A stretch of DNA of 64,000 bases. Source: Pseudalkalibacillus sp045920555 (GTDB lineage: Bacteria > Bacillota > Bacilli > Bacillales > Fictibacillaceae). Within the stretch, counting starts at the first letter, position 1; each line of letters opens with the position of its first letter. The stretch lies in NCBI RefSeq assembly GCF_045920555.1, contig NZ_CP174509.1, forward strand, positions 1,426,001-1,490,000, in the 5' to 3' direction. This document shows, piece by piece, positions 43,063 through 52,311 of the stretch. A program made the position numbers and the translations under genes. Under the pieces are notes generated by a model. The model made no database searches and was not told the origin of the DNA. It saw only the letters and a list, made by a program, of their open reading frames with translations.

Positions 43063-44189
43063 CATTCTAATCAATTAAATATAAGTCAATGATCAATCGA
43101 AACCTAACTAATTAATACTTAGCTGAATTTATTTCCCATTTTTTAGTGAGGTTAAATGCTCCTTGAAGAATGAAAAGGAACGTTTTTCTAAGAACTTAAC
43201 CAGTTTCATCCTCCTTGGGAGAAGAGGGATATGTTAAATTAAACCTTTTAACCATTTTTATAAAAAAGCATAGAAAAGCAAAAAATTTCTTAAAGAATAG
43301 TGTCCATTTTATTGCTACTATAACCTTTACTTTATGTTAATGATGAACTTAAACAAGGATTAGCTTGTAAATAATGCTACTCATATAAAGCTAAATTTAT
43401 CAATGAACATTTAATTAATGCTTAGCTTCTTTCTGTAATTGTTTGCCATAATCATAAGATAATTATGAGTTATTTAAAGATAATTCATACGGAAAATTGT
43501 TTTTGAGTTTTTTCTTAATTTGTATGTTAGGTTATATATCTTTGCTAATGTAAAAGGTTTATTAAGTCCGAATCATTCAATCTTTTGATCGATTCATAAA
43601 ATACATAAGATTGAATCAAAGTTCTTACTGTTAATCTCTTATAATAACTTTGATTATGTATTAGTTTATTTTTTACACAGAAATATCCCCCCCATGGGGC
43701 ATGAAACTAAGAATATCCCAGAAAGGGAGTGTCATCAGGTCCAGGTTTAAGCACTGCGTATTTCAACGCTTTTTCTTAGTTCCATCGTTCTAATGAACGC
43801 TGGGACGGTCAATGAGTTCTAATCATTACTTCTGATTCCGTTCCTACCAGCCTCTAACGCATCCTCCCGTCCGTTCCGCAACTTATTGACAGGGTGGTCA
43901 CAATCCACAACTCGCTTGCATAAGCGAAGATTTTACGTCGACTTTACTCTTAGGGTCTTCATGTTGGTTTAATTTCTATACCATCGACGCTCATTGTTAT
44001 TTTCTTACACTCCACCGCTAGAGAACAATGTGCTATACGGTCTATATTTTGTTTTAATGTACAGTTCAATAAACTCTATCCACTCAAGCGTGGAAATGCA
44101 TAAAATCTTTATATTAATATAATTAAGAAAATCCTAAAGAAATTCTTCAAGCTATTTTTGCATATAAAAATTGATTGTCCTTTTTATTC
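43063..44189. other. 1.1-kb gene-free region with a structured, higher-GC core (about 43680-44050)
   Basis: No ORF of note on either strand. The first 600 bp are plain AT-rich DNA. From about 43680 to 44050 the composition rises and hairpins cluster: CCCCCCATGGGG (43688-43699), CGTTCTAATGAACG (43786-43799), GTGGTCACAATCCAC (43894-43908) and TCGCTTGCATAAGCGA (43912-43927). I see no tRNA, CRISPR repeat, known riboswitch or group II intron domain V. It may be a noncoding RNA or the RNA part of a lost mobile element. Confidence 0.45.
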
Positions 44190-44363
44190 CTAAAATATTA
44201 GTTCTCTGTAACTATCAATTAATTTTTCATTCTCAACCATATCTCTGTCAATAAGCTCTCTTATTAACTCGCTCATAGAAAGGTTCTCTTTCATAGCCAA
44301 AAGCTTTAGATAACGAACTTGTTTTTTCTCCAGTACAAAGATTCTTTTTTGCTTTTCATTCAT
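44190..44363 (-). CDS. 57-residue ribbon-helix-helix (CopG/Arc-like) protein
   Basis: A short ORF with ATG preceded by GGAGGTTATTTA on the minus strand. It reads MNEKQKRIFVLEKKQVRYLKL, then AMKENLSMSELIRELIDRDM: a beta-strand, a helix and the SxSELIRxxI second helix typical of CopG/Arc repressors. Such proteins bind operators as dimers and often regulate plasmid or toxin genes. No partner gene is adjacent; an interrupted small ORF (47254-44494) on the same strand lies upstream. Confidence 0.7.
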   Translation of the reverse strand: MNEKQKRIFVLEKKQVRYLKLLAMKENLSMSELIRELIDRDMVENEKLIDSYRELIF

Positions 44364-44602
44364 TAAATAACCTCCAAATTTCCAAATTAATTGGGTTTTT
44401 TATAACTTAACAAGATTATATTCTCTTTTACATTCAACATTATATTTTTATCTACATAAGGCTGTAGGTATCTAAGTAAGTGTTTTATTGAGCTTATATA
44501 CATTTGATTTTATGAGTATCGCTAATTTCAACTAAGGCAACTTGTAACCGTCAAGTAGAAATAAACAGTTTTCCACAATTAATTTTCAACAGTTTCCACC
44601 AA

Positions 44603-45376
44603 TTAAGATTCAACAGTTTTCCCATCAAATAGTACTTTCCGATATTTCATTCTGATACTGTCCTGGTTCTCGTCAAACATTAATATTTCGCTTCGGTGAA
44701 GCAGGCGGTCTAGGATCGCTGTCGTAAGTGTGTGATCGCCTAGGAACTTTCCCCATTCATTAGGTCCTTTATTAGAAGTAAGGATAAATGCTGCTTTATC
44801 ATACATTTCATAGATAAACTGAAAGAAAAGATGAGCGTCCTGTGGCTCGTAAGCCATATACATGACATCGTCTATGATAATAAGATCAGATGAAGTAATT
44901 CGTTTATATCTGGTTTTAGATTTACTAATGTACTCCTTGGACTTCAAGATATAAATAAGTCTTTCCATAGAGACAAAGGATGTCTGGTATCCATGCTCAA
45001 TCGCATGAATACCTAGAGCTGTTGAAAGATGAGTCTTACCAACGCCCGTTGGGCCCATCATAATGAGTGTAAAACACTCATCCACCCAAGTCAGTTCTTT
45101 TAGAACGTTAAGCTGCTTTTCTCCAATCGCCGACTGTTCGTTTAAACGGAAGTCTTCAAATGTAAGAAGTTCAGGGAACTCAGCCCACTTCATCAGCTTC
45201 TCACTGTTTTTTCTTTCCCGGCACCTCATTTCATAACTAAGTACCTCATGGATAAACTCATGGTAGGTCCAGCTTTTTGCCTCAGCTTCTCTAAGAAAAT
45301 TGGGAAGCTCTTTTGCCGTCTCCGCCAATCGCAGAGTTCTGCATTTTTCCTGTAATTCAATATAAGGGTGGCTCAT
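44603..45376 (-). CDS. istB: IS21 helper ATPase IstB
   Basis: A 257-residue AAA+ protein: Walker A MGPTGVGKTHLSTALG, Walker B LIIIDDVMYM and the sensor region FILTSNKGPNEW. IstB assembles on DNA and selects the target for the IstA transposase. Its ATG overlaps the istA stop by four bases. Length is typical of the family. Confidence 0.95.
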   Translation of the reverse strand: MSHPYIELQEKCRTLRLAETAKELPNFLREAEAKSWTYHEFIHEVLSYEMRCRERKNSEKLMKWAEFPELLTFEDFRLNEQSAIGEKQLNVLKELTWVDECFTLIMMGPTGVGKTHLSTALGIHAIEHGYQTSFVSMERLIYILKSKEYISKSKTRYKRITSSDLIIIDDVMYMAYEPQDAHLFFQFIYEMYDKAAFILTSNKGPNEWGKFLGDHTLTTAILDRLLHRSEILMFDENQDSIRMKYRKVLFDGKTVES

Positions 45377-46917
45377 TTTCTCCCACCTCCTGAAAGCAAT
45401 GAAATGTAAATATCTTCTTTACGTTCGGGTGCTGCCAAGTCTTTGTATTTTTCATTTAAATGGCCAACCCTGTCACTATTCTTTTGTCTCTGAATCTCCA
45501 AAGAGATGGCAATATCCCTTAAATCATTGGCACTGGTTAATTTCAAGCGTTTCATTTCAAGTACAGCCTGAACGATAAAAGCTGGATACTTGAGGCCAAC
45601 GGACTGCACGATCTTTAACTGGTCAACCAGGTGGCGAGGGTAATGACTGGTTAGTGTCTCAATTAACCACCTAACGGTGTCCTGGTCATTGATCATATCC
45701 TCAGTTTGCTGAATTAAGAGATCTCTTTTTGTTTTACTACGCTTCTTGTGTGAGGGATCAGATATAACAAGTCCTCGCTCGTTAGAAAGAAGGTGCTTAG
45801 CCAAGACACTGCCATTCTGTTCTAGCCGGATGTATAAGTAGTCCTCATCCGTTTGAATATAAGCAATGTTGGAAGCTCCTCTTCGATAAGTACCGAGAGG
45901 GACACTATAGCGATTTCCTTTATACCGGATCACATTGTCCTTATGTATAGTTCTTGTTATACTAGACACATAAACATTTTCGAAAATGTAAGTACCATGG
46001 ACCTTCTGTAGGTGTTGCTTTTCCAGGGCGTGCACCTCAGTGGGTCTTTTCTTTGTATTATGATGGACTTTATAATTCGCCGTCCGTTTCAACCATTTTA
46101 AACACGATTCCTGCCAGTCTGTCAGATTATCAAAGATTCGGTTCTTTGCGAAATTGTTCTTTACGTACTTTACTACCTGTTCAATTTTCCCCTTTGATTC
46201 AGGATCTGACTTCCTGCAAAGGTAAACCTTAAACTTCCTGGTCTGTTGGTACCTGGTGAATTCAGCCGTCATAATTAAGTCTCCCGCATTTTCGCTGACT
46301 GCCAGTAGACGATCTTGGTCATAGACAATTTCCTGAGACATTCCTCCAAAATAACGGAAGGCATTCTCATGCATGTGAATCACATCGGCTGCCCGGAAGG
46401 GCCGATCCAGCCATTCCACATATTTATATCGAGAGTGCGAAAGCACGAATCCGATAAAATAAAGTCGTTTCCAATCCTCTTTGGTAGTCTGTACTCTGAG
46501 TTCTCCACAATCCACCTGAATCTGTTGTCCCATAGGTATTTCAAGGACTGTACCATAATCACGCTGAACAGTTTGTTTAGGTATAAAATACGCATCTCTT
46601 ATATCATTTACATAGTTTCTTACTGTATTTTCTGCAACTCCCTTAAAATTTAGTTTTTCTTCCAGCCAATCATAAATCTGTGCTCCGGAGATATCAGGAT
46701 GTTTCTTAACCCATTCCACAATCTCCTGATGATAAGGATCTAACTTCTTTCCTCTGCTTTGAAGGGATAACACAAACTGGTGAAACTCTTCTGGACTCAT
46801 CTTTAAATATTTAATCACTCTATTCCTCGAAATATTTAACTTCCTTGCGATTGCACTATTGGAGAACCCATCGCTATGAAGCCTATGAATCTCACTATAT
46901 ATCATAAACCTTTCCAC
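45373..46917 (-). CDS. istA: IS21 transposase IstA
   Basis: A 514-residue transposase. The N-terminal helix-turn-helix is GFSNSAIARKLNISRNRVIKYL. The integrase catalytic core (about residues 120-300) has Asp in QVDCGELRV, Asp in IVYDQDRLL and Glu in PESKGKIEQVVKYVK, fitting DDE. The C-terminal DNA-binding part follows. It appears full length and intact. The start codon is GTG (46917) or the ATG at 46905; neither has a good ribosome site. Confidence 0.95.
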   Translation of the reverse strand: MERFMIYSEIHRLHSDGFSNSAIARKLNISRNRVIKYLKMSPEEFHQFVLSLQSRGKKLDPYHQEIVEWVKKHPDISGAQIYDWLEEKLNFKGVAENTVRNYVNDIRDAYFIPKQTVQRDYGTVLEIPMGQQIQVDCGELRVQTTKEDWKRLYFIGFVLSHSRYKYVEWLDRPFRAADVIHMHENAFRYFGGMSQEIVYDQDRLLAVSENAGDLIMTAEFTRYQQTRKFKVYLCRKSDPESKGKIEQVVKYVKNNFAKNRIFDNLTDWQESCLKWLKRTANYKVHHNTKKRPTEVHALEKQHLQKVHGTYIFENVYVSSITRTIHKDNVIRYKGNRYSVPLGTYRRGASNIAYIQTDEDYLYIRLEQNGSVLAKHLLSNERGLVISDPSHKKRSKTKRDLLIQQTEDMINDQDTVRWLIETLTSHYPRHLVDQLKIVQSVGLKYPAFIVQAVLEMKRLKLTSANDLRDIAISLEIQRQKNSDRVGHLNEKYKDLAAPERKEDIYISLLSGGGRK

Positions 46918-47491
46918 TCTCCCAATTCCTCACCTTCAATAGACTAACTTAAGTATATTGAAAGTAAGGTGATAGGGGTAAACTGTTTATTCTTATTTGT
47001 CGTAAACTGTTCACTCTTATTTGTGGAAAACTGTTAATTCTAGTTTAGCGTTTACAGGCAACTCCTGTTCTAGTGATTGCATTAAAATTTATATAGTCTA
47101 ATAACTGTCTATATGGAATACAGAGAGAAGTGGAAAGTGACAATAGGTCAACAAATAATTCGTTTTTTTGTTTGTTTATGATATTTTTATCTCTTACTTC
47201 ATAACCCTTTATATCTTTAACTTGGTATTTTTTTAAAATTGTTAATTTAACCATTAAAAAGATCCTTTCTGTTTTATTTAGGAGGAGAAGGAGCCTAAAC
47301 TCCTTCATGGAAGAAAGGAACTAAGGTTTGTTAGTTCCTATTCCATAAGCTTCTATAAGTTCAGGAAAATATGCTATAAAGATATATTTATAGAAAATTA
47401 CCTTCAAAAACCCCCTAACTTGTGTTTGAAGACTTTTATTAATGCTTTCTTAAATATATAAATGTATAAATATTTAAGGAGGATTAATTAA

Positions 47492-48136
47492 ATGGAAATA
47501 ATAGAAAACATAATCACAGATATACCTGTAGAAAAAGTTCCTAAAGGTCCTGCATTAGGCAAAAGTAAAAAAGGAAACTATATTAGACTCCCTTTACAAG
47601 GAAAAAATGGTGAAGGTAAGGTTATGAAAATTGATTTAAAAACTTATGCGAAATTAGGGATTCATGGAAAGAAAGTTACTTTACAAGCCAGAAGATATCC
47701 AGCTCTAACCATTGATGGAAAGTTAAATTATATACATCGTTTATCATTGGGACTGACTAAGTCGATTTATATGGTCGACCATATTTCAGGTGATACACTT
47801 GATAATCGTAAGCATAATTTAAGAAGGTCCACTAATCAACAAAATCAATGGAATAGTAAAATTAGAAAGGATAATAAGACAGGTTACAAAGGAGCTTTTT
47901 GGAGCAAGCGTGAAAAGAGATATATTGCAAAGATTCGATTAGGAGATAAGCATTCAAAATATTTAGGTTCGTACCTATTACCCGAAGAAGCTGCCCTAGC
48001 ATATAATTTTGCTTCAGTTTTAGTGCATGGAAGCTTTGGAAGGATTAATGAAAAATTAAATTTAGAGGAGATTTCAAATGAAAGAAGAGCAGAGATAGAA
48101 AAAAAAGTTTTTATTAAAGTGAAAAAATTTATTTAA
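47492..48136 (+). CDS. HNH endonuclease-like protein with AP2/ERF DNA-binding domain
   Basis: A 214-residue protein. Residues about 90-125 form an HNH_3-type module: MVDHISGDTLDNRKHNLRR followed by STNQQNQWN. Residues about 130-185 form an AP2 domain (GYKGAFWSKREKRYIAKIR, LGSYLLPEEAALAYNFAS). This pair is typical of phage-type homing endonucleases. TTTAAGGAGG precedes the ATG. It lies just upstream of the ABC-3C operon; it may be a selfish gene that came with the island and not a part of the defence system. Confidence 0.85.
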   Translation: MEIIENIITDIPVEKVPKGPALGKSKKGNYIRLPLQGKNGEGKVMKIDLKTYAKLGIHGKKVTLQARRYPALTIDGKLNYIHRLSLGLTKSIYMVDHISGDTLDNRKHNLRRSTNQQNQWNSKIRKDNKTGYKGAFWSKREKRYIAKIRLGDKHSKYLGSYLLPEEAALAYNFASVLVHGSFGRINEKLNLEEISNERRAEIEKKVFIKVKKFI

Positions 48137-48290
48137 GCGGAGAAAATTTCTCCGTACGTATTTTACCCACTATAATCTTCCAGTCATATACTGAATCTTA
48201 TAAATTCTTATAGAAAAATTATGGAATAATTTACATATCTTTTATGATAGAATACTAGTATATCTTGTTGAAATTTTAGGGGGTATGTAG

Positions 48291-49541
48291 GTGAAACCAC
48301 CATTAGAATTTATAAAGAATGAAGATAAAAAAAACCTACTAATTTTTATTCATGGTTTTACGGGAGATTCTAATACCTGGGCTAATTCACAAAAGCAATC
48401 ATTACCAGAAATGTTATTAGAAGAGGAATTTGTAAGTCAAAACTTTGATGTTGGTTATTTTAATTATTTTACAAAATTACTTGATTTTAAAAAAGCCAGA
48501 TTTACCAGTGGAATAGTTGGTACATTGTTTGGTAGGTCTTCTAGAGCGCAAAAAAATATTGGAATAAAAAGTTTAAGTGATCACCTAAAATCAACGATAG
48601 AAATCTATTGTTCAGATTATGATAATATCGTCTTAATTGCTCATAGCATGGGGGGATTAATTTCAAAATCCTATATTATTGATGAACTAGAGGAAAATGG
48701 GGATACAAAAGTTAAACTTTTCCTTTCCTTAGCGGTACCTCATAAAGGATCTAATTGGGCTAATATTGGAAAAAGGCTGGCAAAAAGTAACCCACAAGTA
48801 ATGGATCTAATGCCAATGAGTGATTTTTTAGATCAAGTAAATGATGATTGGATTCAACAAAAAGGTAAAATTCCTAAAACGATATATTATTATGGTCAGT
48901 TTGATGAAGTTGTAGGGGAGAAGGAAGCCACTTCCTATCAAGTGCCAAAGAAATTGAAAGTAGCTTGTAATTATGACCATTTTAATATATGTAAGCCAGA
49001 ATCAAAAGATAGTATTGTCTACCGTGGTATCAAGAAAAATCTTTTAGAATTTAAGGATGAATTACAATTTAGTAAAGAAATGAAAACCGTAAAATTTGTT
49101 GATGATGGAAAGTTGGATGATGAGAATTTTGTTTTAAAACTTTTAATTGCAGATATTCATCATCACCTAATTAAAGATTCTAAACAAACATTTTTTAATG
49201 CGGAATACATGGTTAAAGCGATTACTAATCAAGGTTATAGTATAGAGGAACTGGATGAATTGTATGTGAATTTAGAACGCCTGTACAATATCCATTTCAC
49301 AAAATTTTTAGATGGCGAATATAAATCCAGTAATGAATTGGTAAATAAACTTTATGAAGACATATTAGATAGAGATAAAGAATTTCTTGAAACTACTATA
49401 CCTTTGATTAAAGTAAATCAAAAAACAGGTATGTTACAACAACTTGCAAATTCATTGGATAGTGATATTTGGTGGGCTAAAAATCATTCCATAAAAGACC
49501 TTGAGGAATTTAGAAGGGTACGTGATAAAAGTGAAGAGTAA
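48291..49541 (+). CDS. Alpha/beta hydrolase effector of an ABC-3C-type system
   Basis: A 416-residue protein. The N-terminal 250 residues are a serine hydrolase: FIHGFTGDSNTW oxyanion region, nucleophile elbow AHSMGGLIS (Ser about residue 118) and a late NYDHFNICKP with the presumed catalytic His. The C-terminal 150 residues are helical and resemble the tail that ABC-three-component effectors use to contact their partners. Start is GTG behind TAGGGGGTATGTAG. It overlaps the next gene by 11 bp. It may act as a lipase, esterase or peptidase once the system is triggered. Function is inferred from gene order. Confidence 0.75.
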   Translation: MKPPLEFIKNEDKKNLLIFIHGFTGDSNTWANSQKQSLPEMLLEEEFVSQNFDVGYFNYFTKLLDFKKARFTSGIVGTLFGRSSRAQKNIGIKSLSDHLKSTIEIYCSDYDNIVLIAHSMGGLISKSYIIDELEENGDTKVKLFLSLAVPHKGSNWANIGKRLAKSNPQVMDLMPMSDFLDQVNDDWIQQKGKIPKTIYYYGQFDEVVGEKEATSYQVPKKLKVACNYDHFNICKPESKDSIVYRGIKKNLLEFKDELQFSKEMKTVKFVDDGKLDDENFVLKLLIADIHHHLIKDSKQTFFNAEYMVKAITNQGYSIEELDELYVNLERLYNIHFTKFLDGEYKSSNELVNKLYEDILDRDKEFLETTIPLIKVNQKTGMLQQLANSLDSDIWWAKNHSIKDLEEFRRVRDKSEE

Positions 49542-50040
49542 AATACCCTTTGTCATTCCTGAACATGATATTAATTTGAGAGTGATTAGATTTCTGTATA
49601 TCGCTGAAAAATTATCGTATACCCAAAAAGGTAAATTGGTGCTAAATATAGATAAATTCATCATCTATGACTTTTTAGTTAAACATCCTTATCTCTTAAA
49701 AGAAGTAGTAAAGCTTAAGAATAAAAAAATAGACCTTAAATTGTTCCAGGAAGAGGTTGGTTCAGTAGCAACGTTGTATCCATCTAAATCTTCCTTATTG
49801 GATAATAACTCAGCTAAAGTACTTATAAAGTTAATGGTTTCGCAAGATTTACTTAAAACTATTCAATATAAAAATGAATTATTTTTTGTAATCTCAGATC
49901 ATGGAAAGGAATATGCAAAAACCTTAGAGACAGATTATATAAATAGGATTAAGCAATTGTGTGATTCACTTTTAGTATTAAGGTCAACAAGCACTAATGG
50001 CCTAAAAAAAATGATTAATCCTTTAATTAAGGGGGTTTAA
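49531..50040 (+). CDS. Middle component (MC) of an ABC-3C-type system
   Basis: A 169-residue helical protein with a likely winged-helix core (RVIRFLYIAEKLSYTQKGKLVLNIDKFI is split over the first helices). It sits between hydrolase and ABC ATPase, overlapping the first and ending 3 nt before the second. In ABC-three-component conflict systems such a small linker protein joins the effector to the ATPase. The start is uncertain: GTG at 49531 or 49522. I rest the call on size, order and coupling. Confidence 0.65.
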   Translation: MKSKIPFVIPEHDINLRVIRFLYIAEKLSYTQKGKLVLNIDKFIIYDFLVKHPYLLKEVVKLKNKKIDLKLFQEEVGSVATLYPSKSSLLDNNSAKVLIKLMVSQDLLKTIQYKNELFFVISDHGKEYAKTLETDYINRIKQLCDSLLVLRSTSTNGLKKMINPLIKGV

Positions 50041-50043
50041 AGC

Positions 50044-52011
50044 TTGAAAATAAAATCACCTAAATTGATAGTTAATAAGTTAATACTGGTAGGAAGAGAA
50101 AAATCATATACTGTTCCTTTCTATGAAGGATTAAATATTATTCATGGTGACTCAGATACAGGAAAATCTAGCATTTTAAATTTAATTGATTATCTTTTAG
50201 GAAGTAAAAAAGTATATAGATATGATGAGATTGAACAGCATGGGAAATATGCATTATTGGAAGTTGAATTAAATGAAAAAACTTATACTATTAAAAGGGA
50301 TATTTTTGATTCTAAAGAAATGATAGAAGTTTATTCTTCAAATATTGAAGAAATGGATAGCGTTTTTCCTCATGAGTACTCACCAAATTATAATGTAGAA
50401 GGACCATCCGGTTTCTATTCAGATTTCTTATTATCAAGCCTTAATATACCTATAATTACCGTGAAGGAATCACCTTCCAAAGAAAATTCAAAGATGGTTA
50501 GACTAAGCTTCAGGGATATATTTAAGTATTGTTATTTTGACCAAGATGATGTTGGTAGTCGAGAAATATTAGATAGAAAAAATTATACATTAATTGCAAA
50601 AAATAAAGAAACGTTTAAATTCCTTCATAATGCATTAGACTCCCAGATCACTGAGTTGCAAAGAGAAATAAGTGAAAAAAAGCGAAAAAAAAGCGATTTA
50701 CTTTCAAAGTATAATACTATTTCTTCTTTCCTTTCAGAAACAAAATTTTCAACTGAAGAGTCTTTACATAGCAAGAAAGAAGAAATAGTGGAAGATATAT
50801 CTATTCTTGAAAGTGAAATTAGCAACTTAACCAATAAAATGAGAGCAGATAATCAGGAAATGGAAGAATTAAGGGCTGATGTATTTAACCATGAGGAAAT
50901 GGTAAATGATTTAATTAAACGTAAATCCTTAAAAGAAACACAATTAGGGCAAAACATTAGATTAAAAAAAGACTATCAAAGTGATATAAATAAGTTACAA
51001 ACCACCTTAAAGGTTAAAAATAGTAAATCACTTCAACACTTCCATAAAGTCGAATGTCCATTATGTAATAATATTATTGATAATGATGATGTAAAGAAAC
51101 ATTTTGTTGAACATAATGAGGACATACTAAAGAAAGAAATAAACAGTATTAGAAATAGAATAAAAGATTTAACAAATCTTATTGAGCAATTAAGAGATGA
51201 GATATTCTTAATTGAGAATAATCTGGAAGAAACAACAGAGAAGCTAAATAATGTTAAGAGCAAATTAGATTTAGCTGCTGAGGAGTATATTTCGCCGTAC
51301 ATTTCTCAAAGGGACATGTATGTATCAGAGTTATATACACTAAAAGAACATCTAGATAGAATAGATTACTTTCTAAAAGTAAGAAAACAATTGGGAGAAA
51401 TTAAGGAAGAAGAAAGTACCTTAAAAGACCAAATAGATGAATTAAATAAAAAGTTAGATTCTCTAATAGAACAATCACCTTCTATAGAAGATACTTTATT
51501 TAATATTGGAACATTTTTAAAAGAATTTCTTGAATTTATTCCTATTAGTAAAGCATTTGGCATAAGTATTAATGAGAAAACTTTTTTACCCACTGTACGG
51601 AATCGAGATTATACAGACCTAACTTCTGGAGGGTTAAGAACCTTAGTATCGCTCGGCTATATAGTAAGCTTATTGAAGAATAGCTTAACTATGGACACTA
51701 ACTATCCAAGTCTTGTGATAATAGATACTGTGGGTAAATACTTAGGAAAAACAAGTAAGAATGAACAAGAAGAAATTAGGGCAACAAAAGAAGAGGGCTT
51801 AGATGATCCTAAAAAGTACTTAAATATATATAAGTATCTAGAAAAAATGTCAGAGGCATTTTTAGATGAAGGTAAGAAACACCAAATTATTTTGGTAGAT
51901 AATGATTTTCCAGAGGATTTACAAACCGATTTTAATAAATATGTTGTAAAAAGATTTAGTACAGAAAAGAAAAAGGGATATGAAATAGGCTTTATAAATA
52001 ATGCTAAGTAA
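50044..52011 (+). CDS. SMC/RecF-like ABC ATPase of an ABC-3C-type system
   Basis: A 655-residue protein. It shows Walker A HGDSDTGKSSILNLIDYL (about residue 36), two coiled-coil arms (residues 200-335 and 355-480) joined at a CPLCNNI zinc-hook-like CxxC (about residue 339), ABC signature TSGGLRTLVS and Walker B SLVIIDTVGKYL. The residue after the Walker B Asp is Thr, not the usual catalytic Glu. A late QIILVDNDFP may be the switch region. Start TTG follows GGGGG by 8 nt. As in Rad50 relatives, it probably senses DNA or DNA-protein states and licences the hydrolase. Confidence 0.82.
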   Translation: MKIKSPKLIVNKLILVGREKSYTVPFYEGLNIIHGDSDTGKSSILNLIDYLLGSKKVYRYDEIEQHGKYALLEVELNEKTYTIKRDIFDSKEMIEVYSSNIEEMDSVFPHEYSPNYNVEGPSGFYSDFLLSSLNIPIITVKESPSKENSKMVRLSFRDIFKYCYFDQDDVGSREILDRKNYTLIAKNKETFKFLHNALDSQITELQREISEKKRKKSDLLSKYNTISSFLSETKFSTEESLHSKKEEIVEDISILESEISNLTNKMRADNQEMEELRADVFNHEEMVNDLIKRKSLKETQLGQNIRLKKDYQSDINKLQTTLKVKNSKSLQHFHKVECPLCNNIIDNDDVKKHFVEHNEDILKKEINSIRNRIKDLTNLIEQLRDEIFLIENNLEETTEKLNNVKSKLDLAAEEYISPYISQRDMYVSELYTLKEHLDRIDYFLKVRKQLGEIKEEESTLKDQIDELNKKLDSLIEQSPSIEDTLFNIGTFLKEFLEFIPISKAFGISINEKTFLPTVRNRDYTDLTSGGLRTLVSLGYIVSLLKNSLTMDTNYPSLVIIDTVGKYLGKTSKNEQEEIRATKEEGLDDPKKYLNIYKYLEKMSEAFLDEGKKHQIILVDNDFPEDLQTDFNKYVVKRFSTEKKKGYEIGFINNAK

Positions 52012-52311
52012 TGTAATAAAAAGAACACTATTTTCCCATATTATATATGTTAAGTTGCGTATGTAGATTTATAAGGAAGTTATACGAGCTATTTGAATAT
52101 CCCCCTCCCCCTTTAGGTAAGTGATATAGTTTATTCCTAATATAAGATTTTCTAGTTAAGGCATTTCTCCTAGGAAAAATTGTGTGTAGTTACAATAGAT
52201 ATTGTTATCTCATTTTTTATATGATTTAATAAGAAATGAAGGTATTAATTAATCGTATGGACATTTAACGACTAATCATTGATATAAATATGGGAAAACC
52301 CTCTATTTATA
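52012..52311. other. AT-rich spacer between the ABC ATPase gene and tRNA-Leu
   Basis: No ORF. A pyrimidine run (ccccctcccccttt, about 52101-52114) and a copy of ATCGTATGGACA (52252-52263), also found at 41941-41952 before the integrase, are the only notable elements. Confidence 0.5.

Larger units (their letters stand above)
44543..47056 (-). mobile_element. IS21-family insertion sequence with 7-bp target duplication
   Basis: The ends are TGTAACCGTCAAG (44543) and its counterpart ending CGTTTACA (47056). The inverted ends agree over about 35 bp, including ACAGTTTTCCACAA. Internal repeats of the ACAGTTTTCCA type recur at both ends, as in IS21 multiple terminal sites. GGCAACT is duplicated outside (44536-44542 and 47057-47063). 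It contains istA and istB. The clean duplication and intact genes suggest a recent insertion. Confidence 0.93.
44494..47254 (-). pseudogene. Small ORF interrupted by the IS21-family element
   Basis: The 5' part (47254-47057) starts MVKLTILKKYQVKDIKG behind AGAAAGGATC and reads to ITRTGVA at the IS edge. Removing the IS and one target-duplication copy continues in frame with LVEISDTHKIKCI and a stop at 44494. The restored product has about 79 residues and belongs to no family I recognise. It may have been co-transcribed with the ribbon-helix-helix gene at 44363. Confidence 0.75.

Noticed and set aside
43680..44050. CRISPR array or group II intron
   Set aside because: No regularly spaced direct repeats and no domain V-like hairpin are seen.
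50044..52011. Housekeeping SbcC/Rad50 or RecN
   Set aside because: Too short for SbcC, no SbcD partner, TTG start in a three-gene coupled operon, and non-canonical Walker B; an ABC-3C ATPase fits better.
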